NCBI GenBank assembly: GCA_030748435.1
Contig: JASMLZ010000003.1
Location: 1-47,096 of the forward strand
DNA: 47,096 nt
Reading direction: 5' to 3'
Source: Gammaproteobacteria bacterium
GTDB lineage: Bacteria; Pseudomonadota; Gammaproteobacteria; Pseudomonadales; Balneatricaceae
The position numbers were made by a program, and so were the translations under genes. Below are positions 9,041-17,666 of this stretch, piece by piece (position 1 is the first letter of the stretch; the number at the start of each line of letters is the position of its first letter). The notes under the pieces are model-generated. The model searched no databases. It was given only the letters and a program-made list of their open reading frames with translations, and had not been told where the DNA came from.

Positions 9041-10279
9041 ATGGTGCACAATAAAAAAATACTTGCGTCACTTGTAGCAGGTGCTTCTATGCTGGCTACA
9101 CAGGCATTTGCCGGTGAACTGGTAATCAATACAGACACTTCAGATCCTGCACCTAAGGCAGTCTTTGAAGCAGTCATTAAAGGCTTTGAAGCCGAGAATC
9201 CAGATGTCAGCGTCACCTGGAATCTGTTTGACCACGAGGGTTACAAGACCTCTATTCGTAACTTCCTGACAGCGGATGCGCCAGATGTAGCTAACTGGTA
9301 TGCTGGTAACCGTATGCTGCCATATGTAAATGCGGGCTTATTTGAACCTGTTGATGATGTTTGGGCTGAGCACGGACTGAATGATTCCCTGGGTTCTGCA
9401 GCAGCGTCTATGACCATTGATGGCAAGAAGTGGGGCGTGCCTTACACCTACTACCAGTGGGGTGTGTACTATCGTAAGGATATCTTTGCCAAAAATGGTA
9501 TTGCTGTACCAACTAATTGGGCAGAGTTCAAAGCAGCTGGTGAAACCCTGAAAGCCGCAGGTGTGACGCCTGTGACAATCGGTACCAAGTATCTGTGGAC
9601 CGCTGCTGGTGTGTTTGATTACTTAAATCTGCGTACCAACGGCTATGACTTCCATATGGCGTTAACCAAAGGTGAAGTGTCCTGGACAGATCCACGTGTC
9701 AAGGCCACCATGAATAACTGGAAAGAGCTGGTTGATGCTGGCTTCTTCTTGGAAAATCACGCAGCCTATTCCTGGCAGGATGCTTTGGCGCCGATGGTGC
9801 AGGGCGATGCTGCCATGTATGTTATGGGTAACTTTGCCGTTGCGCCATTACGTGAAGCCGGTTTGACTGATGAGCAACTGGGCTTTTTCCAGTTCCCAGT
9901 GATTAATCCTGATGTTGCATTGGCTGAAGAAGCGCCAACGGATACCATCCATATTCCAGCTAACGCCAAGAACAAGGCAGATGCCAAGCGCTTCCTGGCG
10001 TATGTGGCACGGGCTGATGTGCAGACTGAAATGAACGCTGGGCTGGGTCAATTGCCCATCAACAAGGGTTCTTCTGTGGCTGATGACAAGTTCTTGCAAG
10101 CAGGCTATAACATGCTGTCCAATACCGAAGGTGGTATTGCCCAGTTCTTTGACCGTGATGCCCCAGCTGAAATGGCCAAAGCGGGCATGGAAGGCTTCCA
10201 GGAGTTTATGGTTAAGCCAGAGCGTCTGGATAAAATCCTGCAGCGCTTGGAAAAAGTTCGCGCTCGTGTTTATAACTAG
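9041..10279 (+). CDS. Carbohydrate ABC transporter substrate-binding protein
   Basis: This periplasmic family-1 extracellular solute-binding protein has 412 aa. The frame stays open upstream to a TTG at 9014, but GGAGA at 9029-9033 sits correctly for the ATG at 9041. That start gives a clean signal peptide: basic MVHNKK, a hydrophobic core and cleavage after TQAFA near residue 24. The mature part shows family features such as TWNLFDHEGYKTSIRNFLT, a WGVPYTYYQWGVYYRKDIF segment and an aromatic-rich ligand cleft. The first gene of the operon is followed by two permease genes and galactosidase genes, so galactosides are the likely ligands. An mRNA hairpin follows the stop codon. Confidence 0.9.
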   Translation: MVHNKKILASLVAGASMLATQAFAGELVINTDTSDPAPKAVFEAVIKGFEAENPDVSVTWNLFDHEGYKTSIRNFLTADAPDVANWYAGNRMLPYVNAGLFEPVDDVWAEHGLNDSLGSAAASMTIDGKKWGVPYTYYQWGVYYRKDIFAKNGIAVPTNWAEFKAAGETLKAAGVTPVTIGTKYLWTAAGVFDYLNLRTNGYDFHMALTKGEVSWTDPRVKATMNNWKELVDAGFFLENHAAYSWQDALAPMVQGDAAMYVMGNFAVAPLREAGLTDEQLGFFQFPVINPDVALAEEAPTDTIHIPANAKNKADAKRFLAYVARADVQTEMNAGLGQLPINKGSSVADDKFLQAGYNMLSNTEGGIAQFFDRDAPAEMAKAGMEGFQEFMVKPERLDKILQRLEKVRARVYN

Positions 10280-10290
10280 GTAGCGTGTCC

Positions 10291-10324
10291 ACCAGACTCT
10301 GGGTGTTGTGGTCCAGAGTCTGGT
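10291..10324 (+). terminator. Strong intercistronic hairpin after the binding protein gene
   Basis: A perfect 12-bp inverted repeat (10291-10302 with 10313-10324, ACCAGACTCTGG and its complement) encloses a 10-nt loop. Only two T bases follow before a C run, so it is more likely an mRNA stabiliser or partial attenuator than a full terminator. Such a structure would keep binding protein levels above permease levels. Confidence 0.6.
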
Positions 10325-10418
10325 TTCCCCCCAACCGGTCTATCCGCGTATGGTATTTGCCTGATCCCAAGAGGTAATATACCTATAGCAACCCTAATCT
10401 TATAAAAGGCAACCTTTG

Positions 10419-11306
10419 ATGCGAGACTTCTGGCGCTCACACCAACAACAGTTGGCACCCTGGCTCTTCCTACTGCCTGGTGTGCTGATGTTCTTGATTT
10501 ACGTGATTATTCCTATTTTCCAATCCATGAATATTAGTTTTTATGCCTGGGATGGATTGGGTGCTAAAGAATATGTTGGCATGGCTAACTATGTGGAATT
10601 GATGGATGATGAGGCATTTTATATATCCTTAAAAAATAATCTTATCTGGCTGTTGCTGTATATGCTGGCCATACCGGCTGGCTTGTTTGTTGCCCTGTTT
10701 CTTAATCAAAATGTGTATGGGATTCGTATCTATAAATCCCTGTTTTTCTTTCCCTTTGTAATTTCACAGGTCGTAGTAGGCCTGGTTTTTGCCTGGTTCT
10801 ATGATCCTAGTAATGGTTTATTTAATATTGTTTTAGGGTGGTTTGGTATAGACCCGGTTGCCATCTTGGCCGATGAGGACCTCGTTACCTATGGCATAAT
10901 TGCCGCCGGCCTGTGGCCGCAAACAGCCTATTGTATGATTCTTTATTTAACAGGCCTAAATGCTGTCGACGGCGAACAAATTGAAGCAGCTCGCCTGGAT
11001 AATGCCAGAGGTCTAAAATTGTTGTGGTATGTGATCTTGCCGCAACTGCGGCCAGCCACTTTTATTGCTATTGTTGTTACCGTTATCGGTGCTTTACGAA
11101 GCTTTGATTTGGTCTCTATTATGACCGGTGGTGGTCCTTGGGGCTCAAGCCGAGTATTGGCGTTCTATATGTACGAACAGGCGTTCTCTGAATATGGTTT
11201 CCGTATGGGCTATGGCGCGGCTATTGCCGTCGTGCTATTCGCTATTATGATGTTATATATTGCGGCCTTCCTTTACAAAATGTATCGCGACGAAGGAGGT
11301 CGTTAA
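10419..11306 (+). CDS. Sugar ABC transporter permease (MalF-type)
   Basis: This 295-aa inner-membrane permease has about six transmembrane helices, the first at roughly 15-37 (LFLLPGVLMFLIYVIIPIFQS). The cytoplasmic EAA loop that docks the ATPase is EAARLDNARGLKLLWYVILPQLRP. The frame also has an in-frame TTG one codon earlier, but the ATG at 10419 has AGG at a workable distance. It is the first of two permeases that together form the channel, and it ends 1 nt before the second permease's ATG. It works with the binding protein upstream and the ATPase encoded on the opposite strand. Confidence 0.92.
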   Translation: MRDFWRSHQQQLAPWLFLLPGVLMFLIYVIIPIFQSMNISFYAWDGLGAKEYVGMANYVELMDDEAFYISLKNNLIWLLLYMLAIPAGLFVALFLNQNVYGIRIYKSLFFFPFVISQVVVGLVFAWFYDPSNGLFNIVLGWFGIDPVAILADEDLVTYGIIAAGLWPQTAYCMILYLTGLNAVDGEQIEAARLDNARGLKLLWYVILPQLRPATFIAIVVTVIGALRSFDLVSIMTGGGPWGSSRVLAFYMYEQAFSEYGFRMGYGAAIAVVLFAIMMLYIAAFLYKMYRDEGGR

Positions 11307-11307
11307 G

Positions 11308-12156
11308 ATGTTTCCCAGACCTATTCAAAAAGCATCCCCTGCAGCTCAGCATCTATACAAGGTTGCTTTACCTGTGGCCTTACTGGTATGGCTGTTACCA
11401 CTGATTGCCGTGGCCCTGACTTCTATACGTTCTCAGGGCGATATTGTTGCTGGCAACTACTGGGGCTGGCCTACGTCCTTCAATATGTTGGAAAACTATA
11501 CGGCAATATTTCAGCAGACCCCTATAGGCAACTATATACTTAACTCCTTTAGAGTAACCATTCCTACAGTGATTGGTGCCGTCGCTCTATCTTGTATGAC
11601 GGGTTATGCCCTGGCCATCTATCGTTTTAAAGGTAATTTGGTTATATTTTTCTTATTTGTTGCCGGTAATTTTGTCCCTTTTCAGATTCTTATGGTACCA
11701 GTACGTGATTTTACCGTACAACTTGGTATCTACAATACGATTAGTGGTCTGGCATTGTTTCATATTGCTTTCCAGACTGGTTTTTGCACCCTGTTTATGC
11801 GTAACTTTATTAAAGCCATGCCCTTTGATTTGGTCGAAGCCGCCCGGGTGGAAGGGGTAAGTGAAATCCGCATCTTCTGGTTTGTCGTATTGCCCCTGAT
11901 GAAGCCAGCTATTGCGGCCCTATCGGTATTGGTTTTTACCTTTATCTGGAATGACTATTTTTGGGCCATGGTATTAACACAAGGGGCAGAAACTCAGCCT
12001 ATTACCGCTGGTTTGAACTCCCTTAATGGGCAATGGGTGTCGGCTTGGCATCTAGTGTCTGCTGGCTCCATTGTTGCGGCCCTACCTCCAGTATTAATGT
12101 TCTTCTTGATGCAGCGCCACTTTATTGCTGGCCTGACCTTGGGAGCGGTTAAGTAG
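11308..12156 (+). CDS. Sugar ABC transporter permease (MalG-type)
   Basis: This is the 282-aa second permease. AAGGAGGT at 11293-11300 lies 7 nt before the ATG at 11308; the longer frame from 11260 would bury that strong site inside the gene. The protein has about six transmembrane helices. Its EAA loop is EAARVEGVSEIRIFWFVVLPLMKPA, and the C-terminus (AGLTLGAVK) is typical of MalG-like partners. Its stop codon overlaps the GTG start of the alpha-galactosidase by 1 nt, which indicates translational coupling between import and hydrolysis. Confidence 0.92.
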   Translation: MFPRPIQKASPAAQHLYKVALPVALLVWLLPLIAVALTSIRSQGDIVAGNYWGWPTSFNMLENYTAIFQQTPIGNYILNSFRVTIPTVIGAVALSCMTGYALAIYRFKGNLVIFFLFVAGNFVPFQILMVPVRDFTVQLGIYNTISGLALFHIAFQTGFCTLFMRNFIKAMPFDLVEAARVEGVSEIRIFWFVVLPLMKPAIAALSVLVFTFIWNDYFWAMVLTQGAETQPITAGLNSLNGQWVSAWHLVSAGSIVAALPPVLMFFLMQRHFIAGLTLGAVK

Positions 12157-14249
12157 TGAGTAAGCTAGTGCAAACTTGGCGGCTTGATCATGGCCAGCAA
12201 ACGCTGGTGTTAGCAACAGGTGACGAAAATATGGCTTTTGTGGCCTATTGGGGAGCGAGTTTGCCTGCCAATACCTGCTTGGAAACCCTAGTAGCTGCCC
12301 ATGAGCGAGACGTAACCGGTGGTATGATTGATATTCATAGTCCCGTTAGTTTGTGCCCTGTTGAAGGGGATGCCTTTCCGGGGCAGCCGGGTTTGCTGGG
12401 CACTAACCAGCAGGGCGAAGCGCTTATGCCGGTGTTTAAGCTGCAAAGTGCTGAGCAAACTGATCAGGGTCTTGAATTCAATTACCGTGACCAGATCAAT
12501 GGTTTAACCTATCAAGCCCGTATTGCCAAAAGTGATTATTCCTGTGTCTGGCGTTTAGGCGCCAGTTTGGTGGCTGACCAGCCCATTGCCTTGCAGTGGC
12601 TGGCAGCACCGGTTTTTCCGGCCGCAGATGCCTTGCCGGAAATACATGAATACGCAGGCCGTTGGGTGGGTGAATTTCAGTTGCACCAGCGTCAGTGGGG
12701 CCCCAGTGCCTTGGTACGCGAAAATCGTACAGGCCGAACTGGCCATGAACATTTCCCTGGTTTACTGCAAAGTAGCACCGGTGCCGGACATACTCGCGGC
12801 GAAGTTTACGCCTGGCATTATGGCTGGTCTGGTGGTCACAAGATGGTCGCAGAACAGTTGCCAGATGGCCGACGCCAGGTGCAATTTGGTCATGTCAGTG
12901 GTGCTTATCGTGGCTGGCAAACAGAATTCCATACGGCCGATTTGTATGTGACTCACAGCACCCGGGGCATGAATGGCATTAGTGTGCCCATGCAACGTTT
13001 GGTGCGTGATGAAATACTGCCAGCAGGTTTTGCCGAAAAACCTCGTCCAGTGCATTATAACTGTTGGGAAGCCATCTATTTTGATCACAGTATGGACAAG
13101 CTATACGAGCTGGCCAGTCAGGCGGCACAGTTGGGTGCCGAACGCTTTGTTCTGGATGACGGTTGGTTTGGTCAGCGTGATGATGATACGACTTCTTTAG
13201 GCGACTGGGTGCTGGATAGACGTAAGTACCCACTAGGACTGCAACCGCTAATCGACGCAGTGAAGGCGCAGGGTTTAGGTTTTGGTTTGTGGTTTGAACC
13301 GGAAATGGTGAACGAGGATTCAGAGCTATATCGTGCCCATCCCGAATGGTTATTGGGGCCTGTTGAGCAGACTCGTGGGCGTCAGCAATTGGTGCTTAAT
13401 ATGGCTATTCCGGGGGTGCAGGAATACTTATACGAACATCTAGCCGCCATGTTAAGTGCTTACGATATTGAATATATCAAGTGGGATCACAACCGTGTGC
13501 TACCCCACGCCGATGCGGCGCAAACCTATGCCCTTTATGCCTTGTTAGGTCGCTTACGGGCGGCCTTTCCAGACGTGGAAATTGAATCCTGTGCCTCTGG
13601 TGGCGGGCGCATTGATTATGGCATTTTGCAATATACCCAACGGGTATGGTTATCCGATAGCAATGATGCCATGGAACGCTTGCGAATCCAGCATCAAAGC
13701 AGCGTCTTTTTACCCCTAGTGGTGACTGGCAGCCATGTGGGGCCGCGCCATTGCCACAGCAGTGGTCGCACCCACACCATGGCTTTTCGGGCCTGGGTGG
13801 CTGCCCAGCGCCACATAGGTATGGAAATGGATCCTAATGAATTAACCAGTGATGAAGCCGAGCAACTACGAAAGGTGGTTAGCTGGTGGAAGGCTAATCG
13901 TGAATGGTTGCAAACGGCGGACATTTTGCGTTTGGACAGTGCTGATGAGGCCGTCCTAGCCGAACAGCAATTAGCCGCCAATGGCGAGCGGTTTGTGGTG
14001 TTTGCCGGCACTAGCGATACAAGTTTACAAATTAGTCCACGTCCGTTGCGTTTAACGGGCTTGGATGACCAGGCGCAATATCAGATAAATTTGCTCAACA
14101 AGGACGAACTTGTGGGCTTGTCCCGCGGCACCACTGTGCTAAAACAGCAAGCACTTAACCTTAGTGGTGCTTATTTAATGAATTATGGTGTAACCCTGCC
14201 ATGGCAATTTCCCAACGCCATGTGGGTTTTGGAAGGAAAGATAATATGA
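12156..14249 (+). CDS. Alpha-galactosidase, GH36 family
   Basis: This retaining glycosidase releases terminal alpha-linked galactose. The 697-aa protein has an N-terminal beta-sandwich (about 1-300), a (beta/alpha)8 barrel and a C-terminal beta domain. The catalytic nucleophile is Asp444 in YIKWDHNR and the acid/base is Asp501 in WLSDSNDA. The GH36 signature CASGGGRIDYG lies between them, and LDDGWFGQRDDD lines the sugar site. No signal peptide is seen, so hydrolysis is cytoplasmic after import. The start is GTG, overlapping the permease stop by 1 nt; the stop overlaps the next gene as ATGA. Likely substrates are melibiose-type sugars or alpha-galactosylglycerols. Confidence 0.93.
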   Translation: MSKLVQTWRLDHGQQTLVLATGDENMAFVAYWGASLPANTCLETLVAAHERDVTGGMIDIHSPVSLCPVEGDAFPGQPGLLGTNQQGEALMPVFKLQSAEQTDQGLEFNYRDQINGLTYQARIAKSDYSCVWRLGASLVADQPIALQWLAAPVFPAADALPEIHEYAGRWVGEFQLHQRQWGPSALVRENRTGRTGHEHFPGLLQSSTGAGHTRGEVYAWHYGWSGGHKMVAEQLPDGRRQVQFGHVSGAYRGWQTEFHTADLYVTHSTRGMNGISVPMQRLVRDEILPAGFAEKPRPVHYNCWEAIYFDHSMDKLYELASQAAQLGAERFVLDDGWFGQRDDDTTSLGDWVLDRRKYPLGLQPLIDAVKAQGLGFGLWFEPEMVNEDSELYRAHPEWLLGPVEQTRGRQQLVLNMAIPGVQEYLYEHLAAMLSAYDIEYIKWDHNRVLPHADAAQTYALYALLGRLRAAFPDVEIESCASGGGRIDYGILQYTQRVWLSDSNDAMERLRIQHQSSVFLPLVVTGSHVGPRHCHSSGRTHTMAFRAWVAAQRHIGMEMDPNELTSDEAEQLRKVVSWWKANREWLQTADILRLDSADEAVLAEQQLAANGERFVVFAGTSDTSLQISPRPLRLTGLDDQAQYQINLLNKDELVGLSRGTTVLKQQALNLSGAYLMNYGVTLPWQFPNAMWVLEGKII

Positions 14250-15967
14250 GCGACAAGAAGGTTAAACAACGACGCAGTCAGGCTTGGTACGGCAAGCTGG
14301 ACAGGGATGGTTTTATTCATCGCAGCTGGATGAAAAATCAGGGTTATCCAGATCATGCCTTCGATGGTCGTCCGATTATTGGTATCTGTAATACCTGGTC
14401 TGAACTAACACCCTGCAATTCTGGTTTACGTGATTTGGCTGAAGGTGTTAAGCGCGGCGTCTGGGAAGCTGGGGGCTTTCCGGTTGAGTTTCCGGTGATG
14501 AGTTTGGGAGAAACCCAAATGAAACCAACAGCTATGCTGTTCCGTAATCTTTTGGCCATGGATGTAGAAGAATCCATTCGTGCCTATGGTATTGATGGTG
14601 TAGTACTGTTGGGCGGTTGTGATAAAACCACACCCGGTCAGTTAATGGGCGCAGCTTCGGTTGATTTACCAACCATTGTCGTCAGCTCTGGCCCCATGTT
14701 AAATGGCAAATTCAAGGGCCAGGATATTGGTTCGGGTACGGATGTTTGGAAGTTTTCCGAGGCAGTACGTGCGGGCACTATGAAGTTAGTTGATTTTATG
14801 GATGCCGAAGCGGGCATGAGCCGTTCCAAAGGGGTGTGTATGACTATGGGCACAGCCTCTACCATGGCGGCTCTGGTGGAGGCTATGGGTATGTCTTTGC
14901 CTACCAATGCGGCCTTGCCAGCAGTTGATGCGCGGCGTATGACTTTGGCCCATTTGACTGGTAAGCGCATTGTCGAGATGGTAGAAGAAGATCTTAAGTT
15001 CTCCGATGTTATGACTCAGGAGAGTTTTCTCAATGCCATAATGACCAATGCTGCTGTTGGGGGGTCCACTAATGCTGTAGTTCACCTGTTGGCTATTGCT
15101 GGCCGAGTAGGGGTAGAGCTTGAACTGGATACATTTAACCTCGCTAGTGAGGTGCCCTTGCTGGTCAACTGTATGCCATCTGGCAAGTACTTGATGGAAG
15201 ATTTTTGTTATGCCGGCGGTATGCCAGCCGTACTGGCGCAGATATCATCATTGCTACAACCTGCCAGAACGGTATTGGGTGGTGATATTAGCACTTATTA
15301 TGAAGGTGCACAGTGTTACAATCAGGATGTGATACGCAGCCTGGATGATCCTTTAAAGCCGGCAGCTGGTTTGCGGGTATTGCGAGGTAATCTGGCTCCC
15401 GATGGTGCTATTATTAAGCCTTCTGCTGCCACAGCTGCATTGTTGGAGCATGAAGGAGAGGCCTATGTTTTTGAAAACATAGAGGATTTTAAGTCCAAAG
15501 TCGATGATTTAGACTTGCCTGTTACGAAAGACACGGTATTGGTATTAAAAGGTTGTGGCCCCAAAGGTTATCCGGGTATGCCAGAAGTGGGTAATATGCC
15601 AATTCCGGCTAAGTTGGCCCAGCAAGGTGTGAAAGATATGGTGCGTGTATCAGATGCCCGTATGTCAGGTACAGCATTTGGTACTGTAGTCTTGCATGTT
15701 AGTCCAGAAGCGCAGGCTGGTGGGCCTTTGGCACTGGTTAAAACCGGTGACAAGATCCGCTTGTCTGCCAGCCAAGGGCAGTTGGAATTACTCGTTGATG
15801 AAGCGGAACTGCAGGCTCGCCGAGATCAGTGGCAGCCCGATGCGCCTCACTATACGCGCGGCTATGCTAAGATGTATATTGACCATGTAATGGGCGCCGA
15901 TAAAGGTGCTGATTTAGACTTCTTGGTAGGTAAAGATACCCGCCCTGTCACACGAGAGAGTCATTAA
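14246..15967 (+). CDS. IlvD/Edd-family sugar-acid dehydratase, probable D-galactonate dehydratase
   Basis: This 573-aa Fe-S dehydratase should convert D-galactonate to 2-keto-3-deoxy-D-galactonate. It belongs to the IlvD/Edd family and closely resembles L-arabinonate dehydratases. The three cluster cysteines are Cys57 (SELTPCN), Cys125 (GGCDKTTPG) and Cys198 (KGVCMTMG). Lys127 next to Cys125 corresponds to the carbamylated metal ligand known in that group. The start at 14246 follows GGAAGGAAAG; the frame open from 14201 would overlap the galactosidase too far. Enteric DgoD belongs instead to the enolase superfamily and is absent here, so this enzyme seems to replace it. L-arabinonate and D-fuconate share the relevant stereochemistry and are possible extra substrates. 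Confidence 0.88.
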   Translation: MSDKKVKQRRSQAWYGKLDRDGFIHRSWMKNQGYPDHAFDGRPIIGICNTWSELTPCNSGLRDLAEGVKRGVWEAGGFPVEFPVMSLGETQMKPTAMLFRNLLAMDVEESIRAYGIDGVVLLGGCDKTTPGQLMGAASVDLPTIVVSSGPMLNGKFKGQDIGSGTDVWKFSEAVRAGTMKLVDFMDAEAGMSRSKGVCMTMGTASTMAALVEAMGMSLPTNAALPAVDARRMTLAHLTGKRIVEMVEEDLKFSDVMTQESFLNAIMTNAAVGGSTNAVVHLLAIAGRVGVELELDTFNLASEVPLLVNCMPSGKYLMEDFCYAGGMPAVLAQISSLLQPARTVLGGDISTYYEGAQCYNQDVIRSLDDPLKPAAGLRVLRGNLAPDGAIIKPSAATAALLEHEGEAYVFENIEDFKSKVDDLDLPVTKDTVLVLKGCGPKGYPGMPEVGNMPIPAKLAQQGVKDMVRVSDARMSGTAFGTVVLHVSPEAQAGGPLALVKTGDKIRLSASQGQLELLVDEAELQARRDQWQPDAPHYTRGYAKMYIDHVMGADKGADLDFLVGKDTRPVTRESH

Positions 15968-16737
15968 TGGATATATCAGCTAGCTATCAGGATCTCAAAG
16001 GTAAAAGCGTATTTATTACCGGCGGTGGTTCTGGCATTGGTGCTTTTCTAACAGAAGGTTTTTTGGCACAGGGTGCGAAGGTGGGCTTTGTCCAGCGATC
16101 TGACGCCAGTGAATTTGTGGCCACCATGCAAGAAAAGTATGGTGTGGCGCCCTTGGCTCTTACCTGTGATATTGCTGATGTTGCAGCTCTAAAGGCAGCC
16201 ATGGCGCAGGTGGCAGAAGCCCACGGCCCAATTCAGGTACTGGTGAACAATGCCGCCAATGATAAGCGCCATAGCCTGCGTGAAACCAGCGTAGAAGAGT
16301 GGGATAAAGGTCAAGATATTAACTTGCGTCCGCATTTCTTTGCTGCTCAGGCTGCAGCCGATGGTATGCAAGCTGTTGGCGGTGGTTCTATTATTAATAT
16401 CTCGTCTATCTCTTACATGATGGGTAATGCGGGTTACCCGGGGTACGTGGCAGCCAATGCTGGCATTACCGGTTTAACCCGAGGTTTGGCTCGAGAGTTG
16501 GGTCCCGAAAAGATTCGCGTTAATGCCCTTATGCCAGGCTGGGTGCTAACGGATAAACAACTGCAAATGTGGGCTACACCAGAAGGTTTGGCTGCTCATA
16601 TGGAGCGTCAGTGTTTAAAAGAACACCTTAAGCCCGAAGATATCCTTGGCGCTACCTTGTTCTTAGCAGCTGATGCCAGCCGCATGATGACCGGCCAAGC
16701 CCTAGTGGTGGATGGCGGTGTTGTTACCACAGGCTAA
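15967..16737 (+). CDS. Short-chain dehydrogenase/reductase, probable galactose 1-dehydrogenase, with Asn at the catalytic Lys position
   Basis: This 256-aa classical SDR has the nucleotide-binding loop TGGGSGIG (18-25), NNAA (94-97), catalytic Ser147 in NISSIS and Tyr160 in GYPGYVAAN. The active-site Lys expected four residues after Tyr is Asn164 (codon AAT, 16456-16458). From its place in the operon it should oxidise D-galactose to D-galactonolactone with NAD(P)+. The ATG overlaps the dehydratase stop by 1 nt. The Lys-to-Asn change would normally weaken cofactor binding and proton relay. It may be a clade-specific variant, or the protein may have another role, so the function assignment is from context. 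Confidence 0.8.
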   Translation: MDISASYQDLKGKSVFITGGGSGIGAFLTEGFLAQGAKVGFVQRSDASEFVATMQEKYGVAPLALTCDIADVAALKAAMAQVAEAHGPIQVLVNNAANDKRHSLRETSVEEWDKGQDINLRPHFFAAQAAADGMQAVGGGSIINISSISYMMGNAGYPGYVAANAGITGLTRGLARELGPEKIRVNALMPGWVLTDKQLQMWATPEGLAAHMERQCLKEHLKPEDILGATLFLAADASRMMTGQALVVDGGVVTTG

Positions 16738-16749
16738 GGACTTTCTGGA

Positions 16750-17664
16750 ATGAGCACATTAGCTTGGATAGCTGTAGACTGGGGTACCAGTAGTTTACGT
16801 ATTTGGGGTCTGGATAAAGACGCTAATACGGTGTTTGAAGCGACTAGCAATGAAGGCATGGCAAGCATAGCCTGTGCGGCTGATTTTGAAACTACCTTGT
16901 TAAGCCATATAGAGACCTGCCTAACGGCAACGGATCCTGTTACGGTGGTTTGTTGCGGTATGGTTGGTGCTAAACAGGGTTGGCATGACGCCGGTTACCA
17001 AAGTCTGCCTATTAATCCACTAGCCAGGCAACAGGTCGTGCGCGTGCCGGCAACAGATTCCCGCTTGCAGGTGTGGGTGGTGCCGGGATTGTGCCAACGA
17101 CAACCTGCTGATGTTATGCGCGGTGAAGAAACGCAAATTGCGGGCGTGTTGGCGCAGATGGCTAACCAGCAAGCTTTTTCTGGCATGGTATGCCTACCTG
17201 GTACGCATAGTAAATGGGCCTTGTGTGATGCTGGTGAGGTCACACAGTTTGCCACCTTTATGACAGGTGAAATGTTTGCCTTGCTTGCTAAGCAAAGTGT
17301 ATTGCGCTTCTCTGTCGCTGATAGTGATTGGGACGCAGAAATATTTAAGGCCGCAGTTAAAGAAGCCTTTGCCCAACCAGCGAGTATTTCTAACTTGCTG
17401 TTTAGCGTACGTGCCACAGACGTTTTAGGTCAGGCTGCGGGAGCCTTTGGTAAGGCGCGGTTGTCGGGTTTGCTAATTGGCTTGGAATTAGCCGGAGTGC
17501 TAGTGCTGAGTGAAATAAATCAGGTGCATCTAGTGGGTGGCAGTGAATTAGCCGAGTTGTATCAGCAGGCCTGTGACGCCCTGTTGATTGATACCCAAGT
17601 ACATAGTGGAGAAACCTGTGTGCTAGCCGGCCTTAAGGCCGCTTATAAACAGATTGTGAGTTAA
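16750..17664 (+). CDS. dgoK: 2-dehydro-3-deoxygalactonokinase (DgoK)
   Basis: DgoK phosphorylates 2-keto-3-deoxy-D-galactonate at C6 using ATP. The 304-aa protein starts with WIAVDWGTSSLRIWGLD, the ASKHA phosphate-1 motif typical of DgoK. It also has VVCCGMVGAKQGW, the LPGTHSKWALCDAG motif with TFMTGEMFALL after it, and VHLVGGSELAELYQQA near the C-terminus. It lies 12 nt after the SDR gene and 2 nt before dgoA. The dgoK-dgoA pair is the diagnostic core of the De Ley-Doudoroff galactose pathway. Confidence 0.93.
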   Translation: MSTLAWIAVDWGTSSLRIWGLDKDANTVFEATSNEGMASIACAADFETTLLSHIETCLTATDPVTVVCCGMVGAKQGWHDAGYQSLPINPLARQQVVRVPATDSRLQVWVVPGLCQRQPADVMRGEETQIAGVLAQMANQQAFSGMVCLPGTHSKWALCDAGEVTQFATFMTGEMFALLAKQSVLRFSVADSDWDAEIFKAAVKEAFAQPASISNLLFSVRATDVLGQAAGAFGKARLSGLLIGLELAGVLVLSEINQVHLVGGSELAELYQQACDALLIDTQVHSGETCVLAGLKAAYKQIVS

Positions 17665-17666
17665 TT

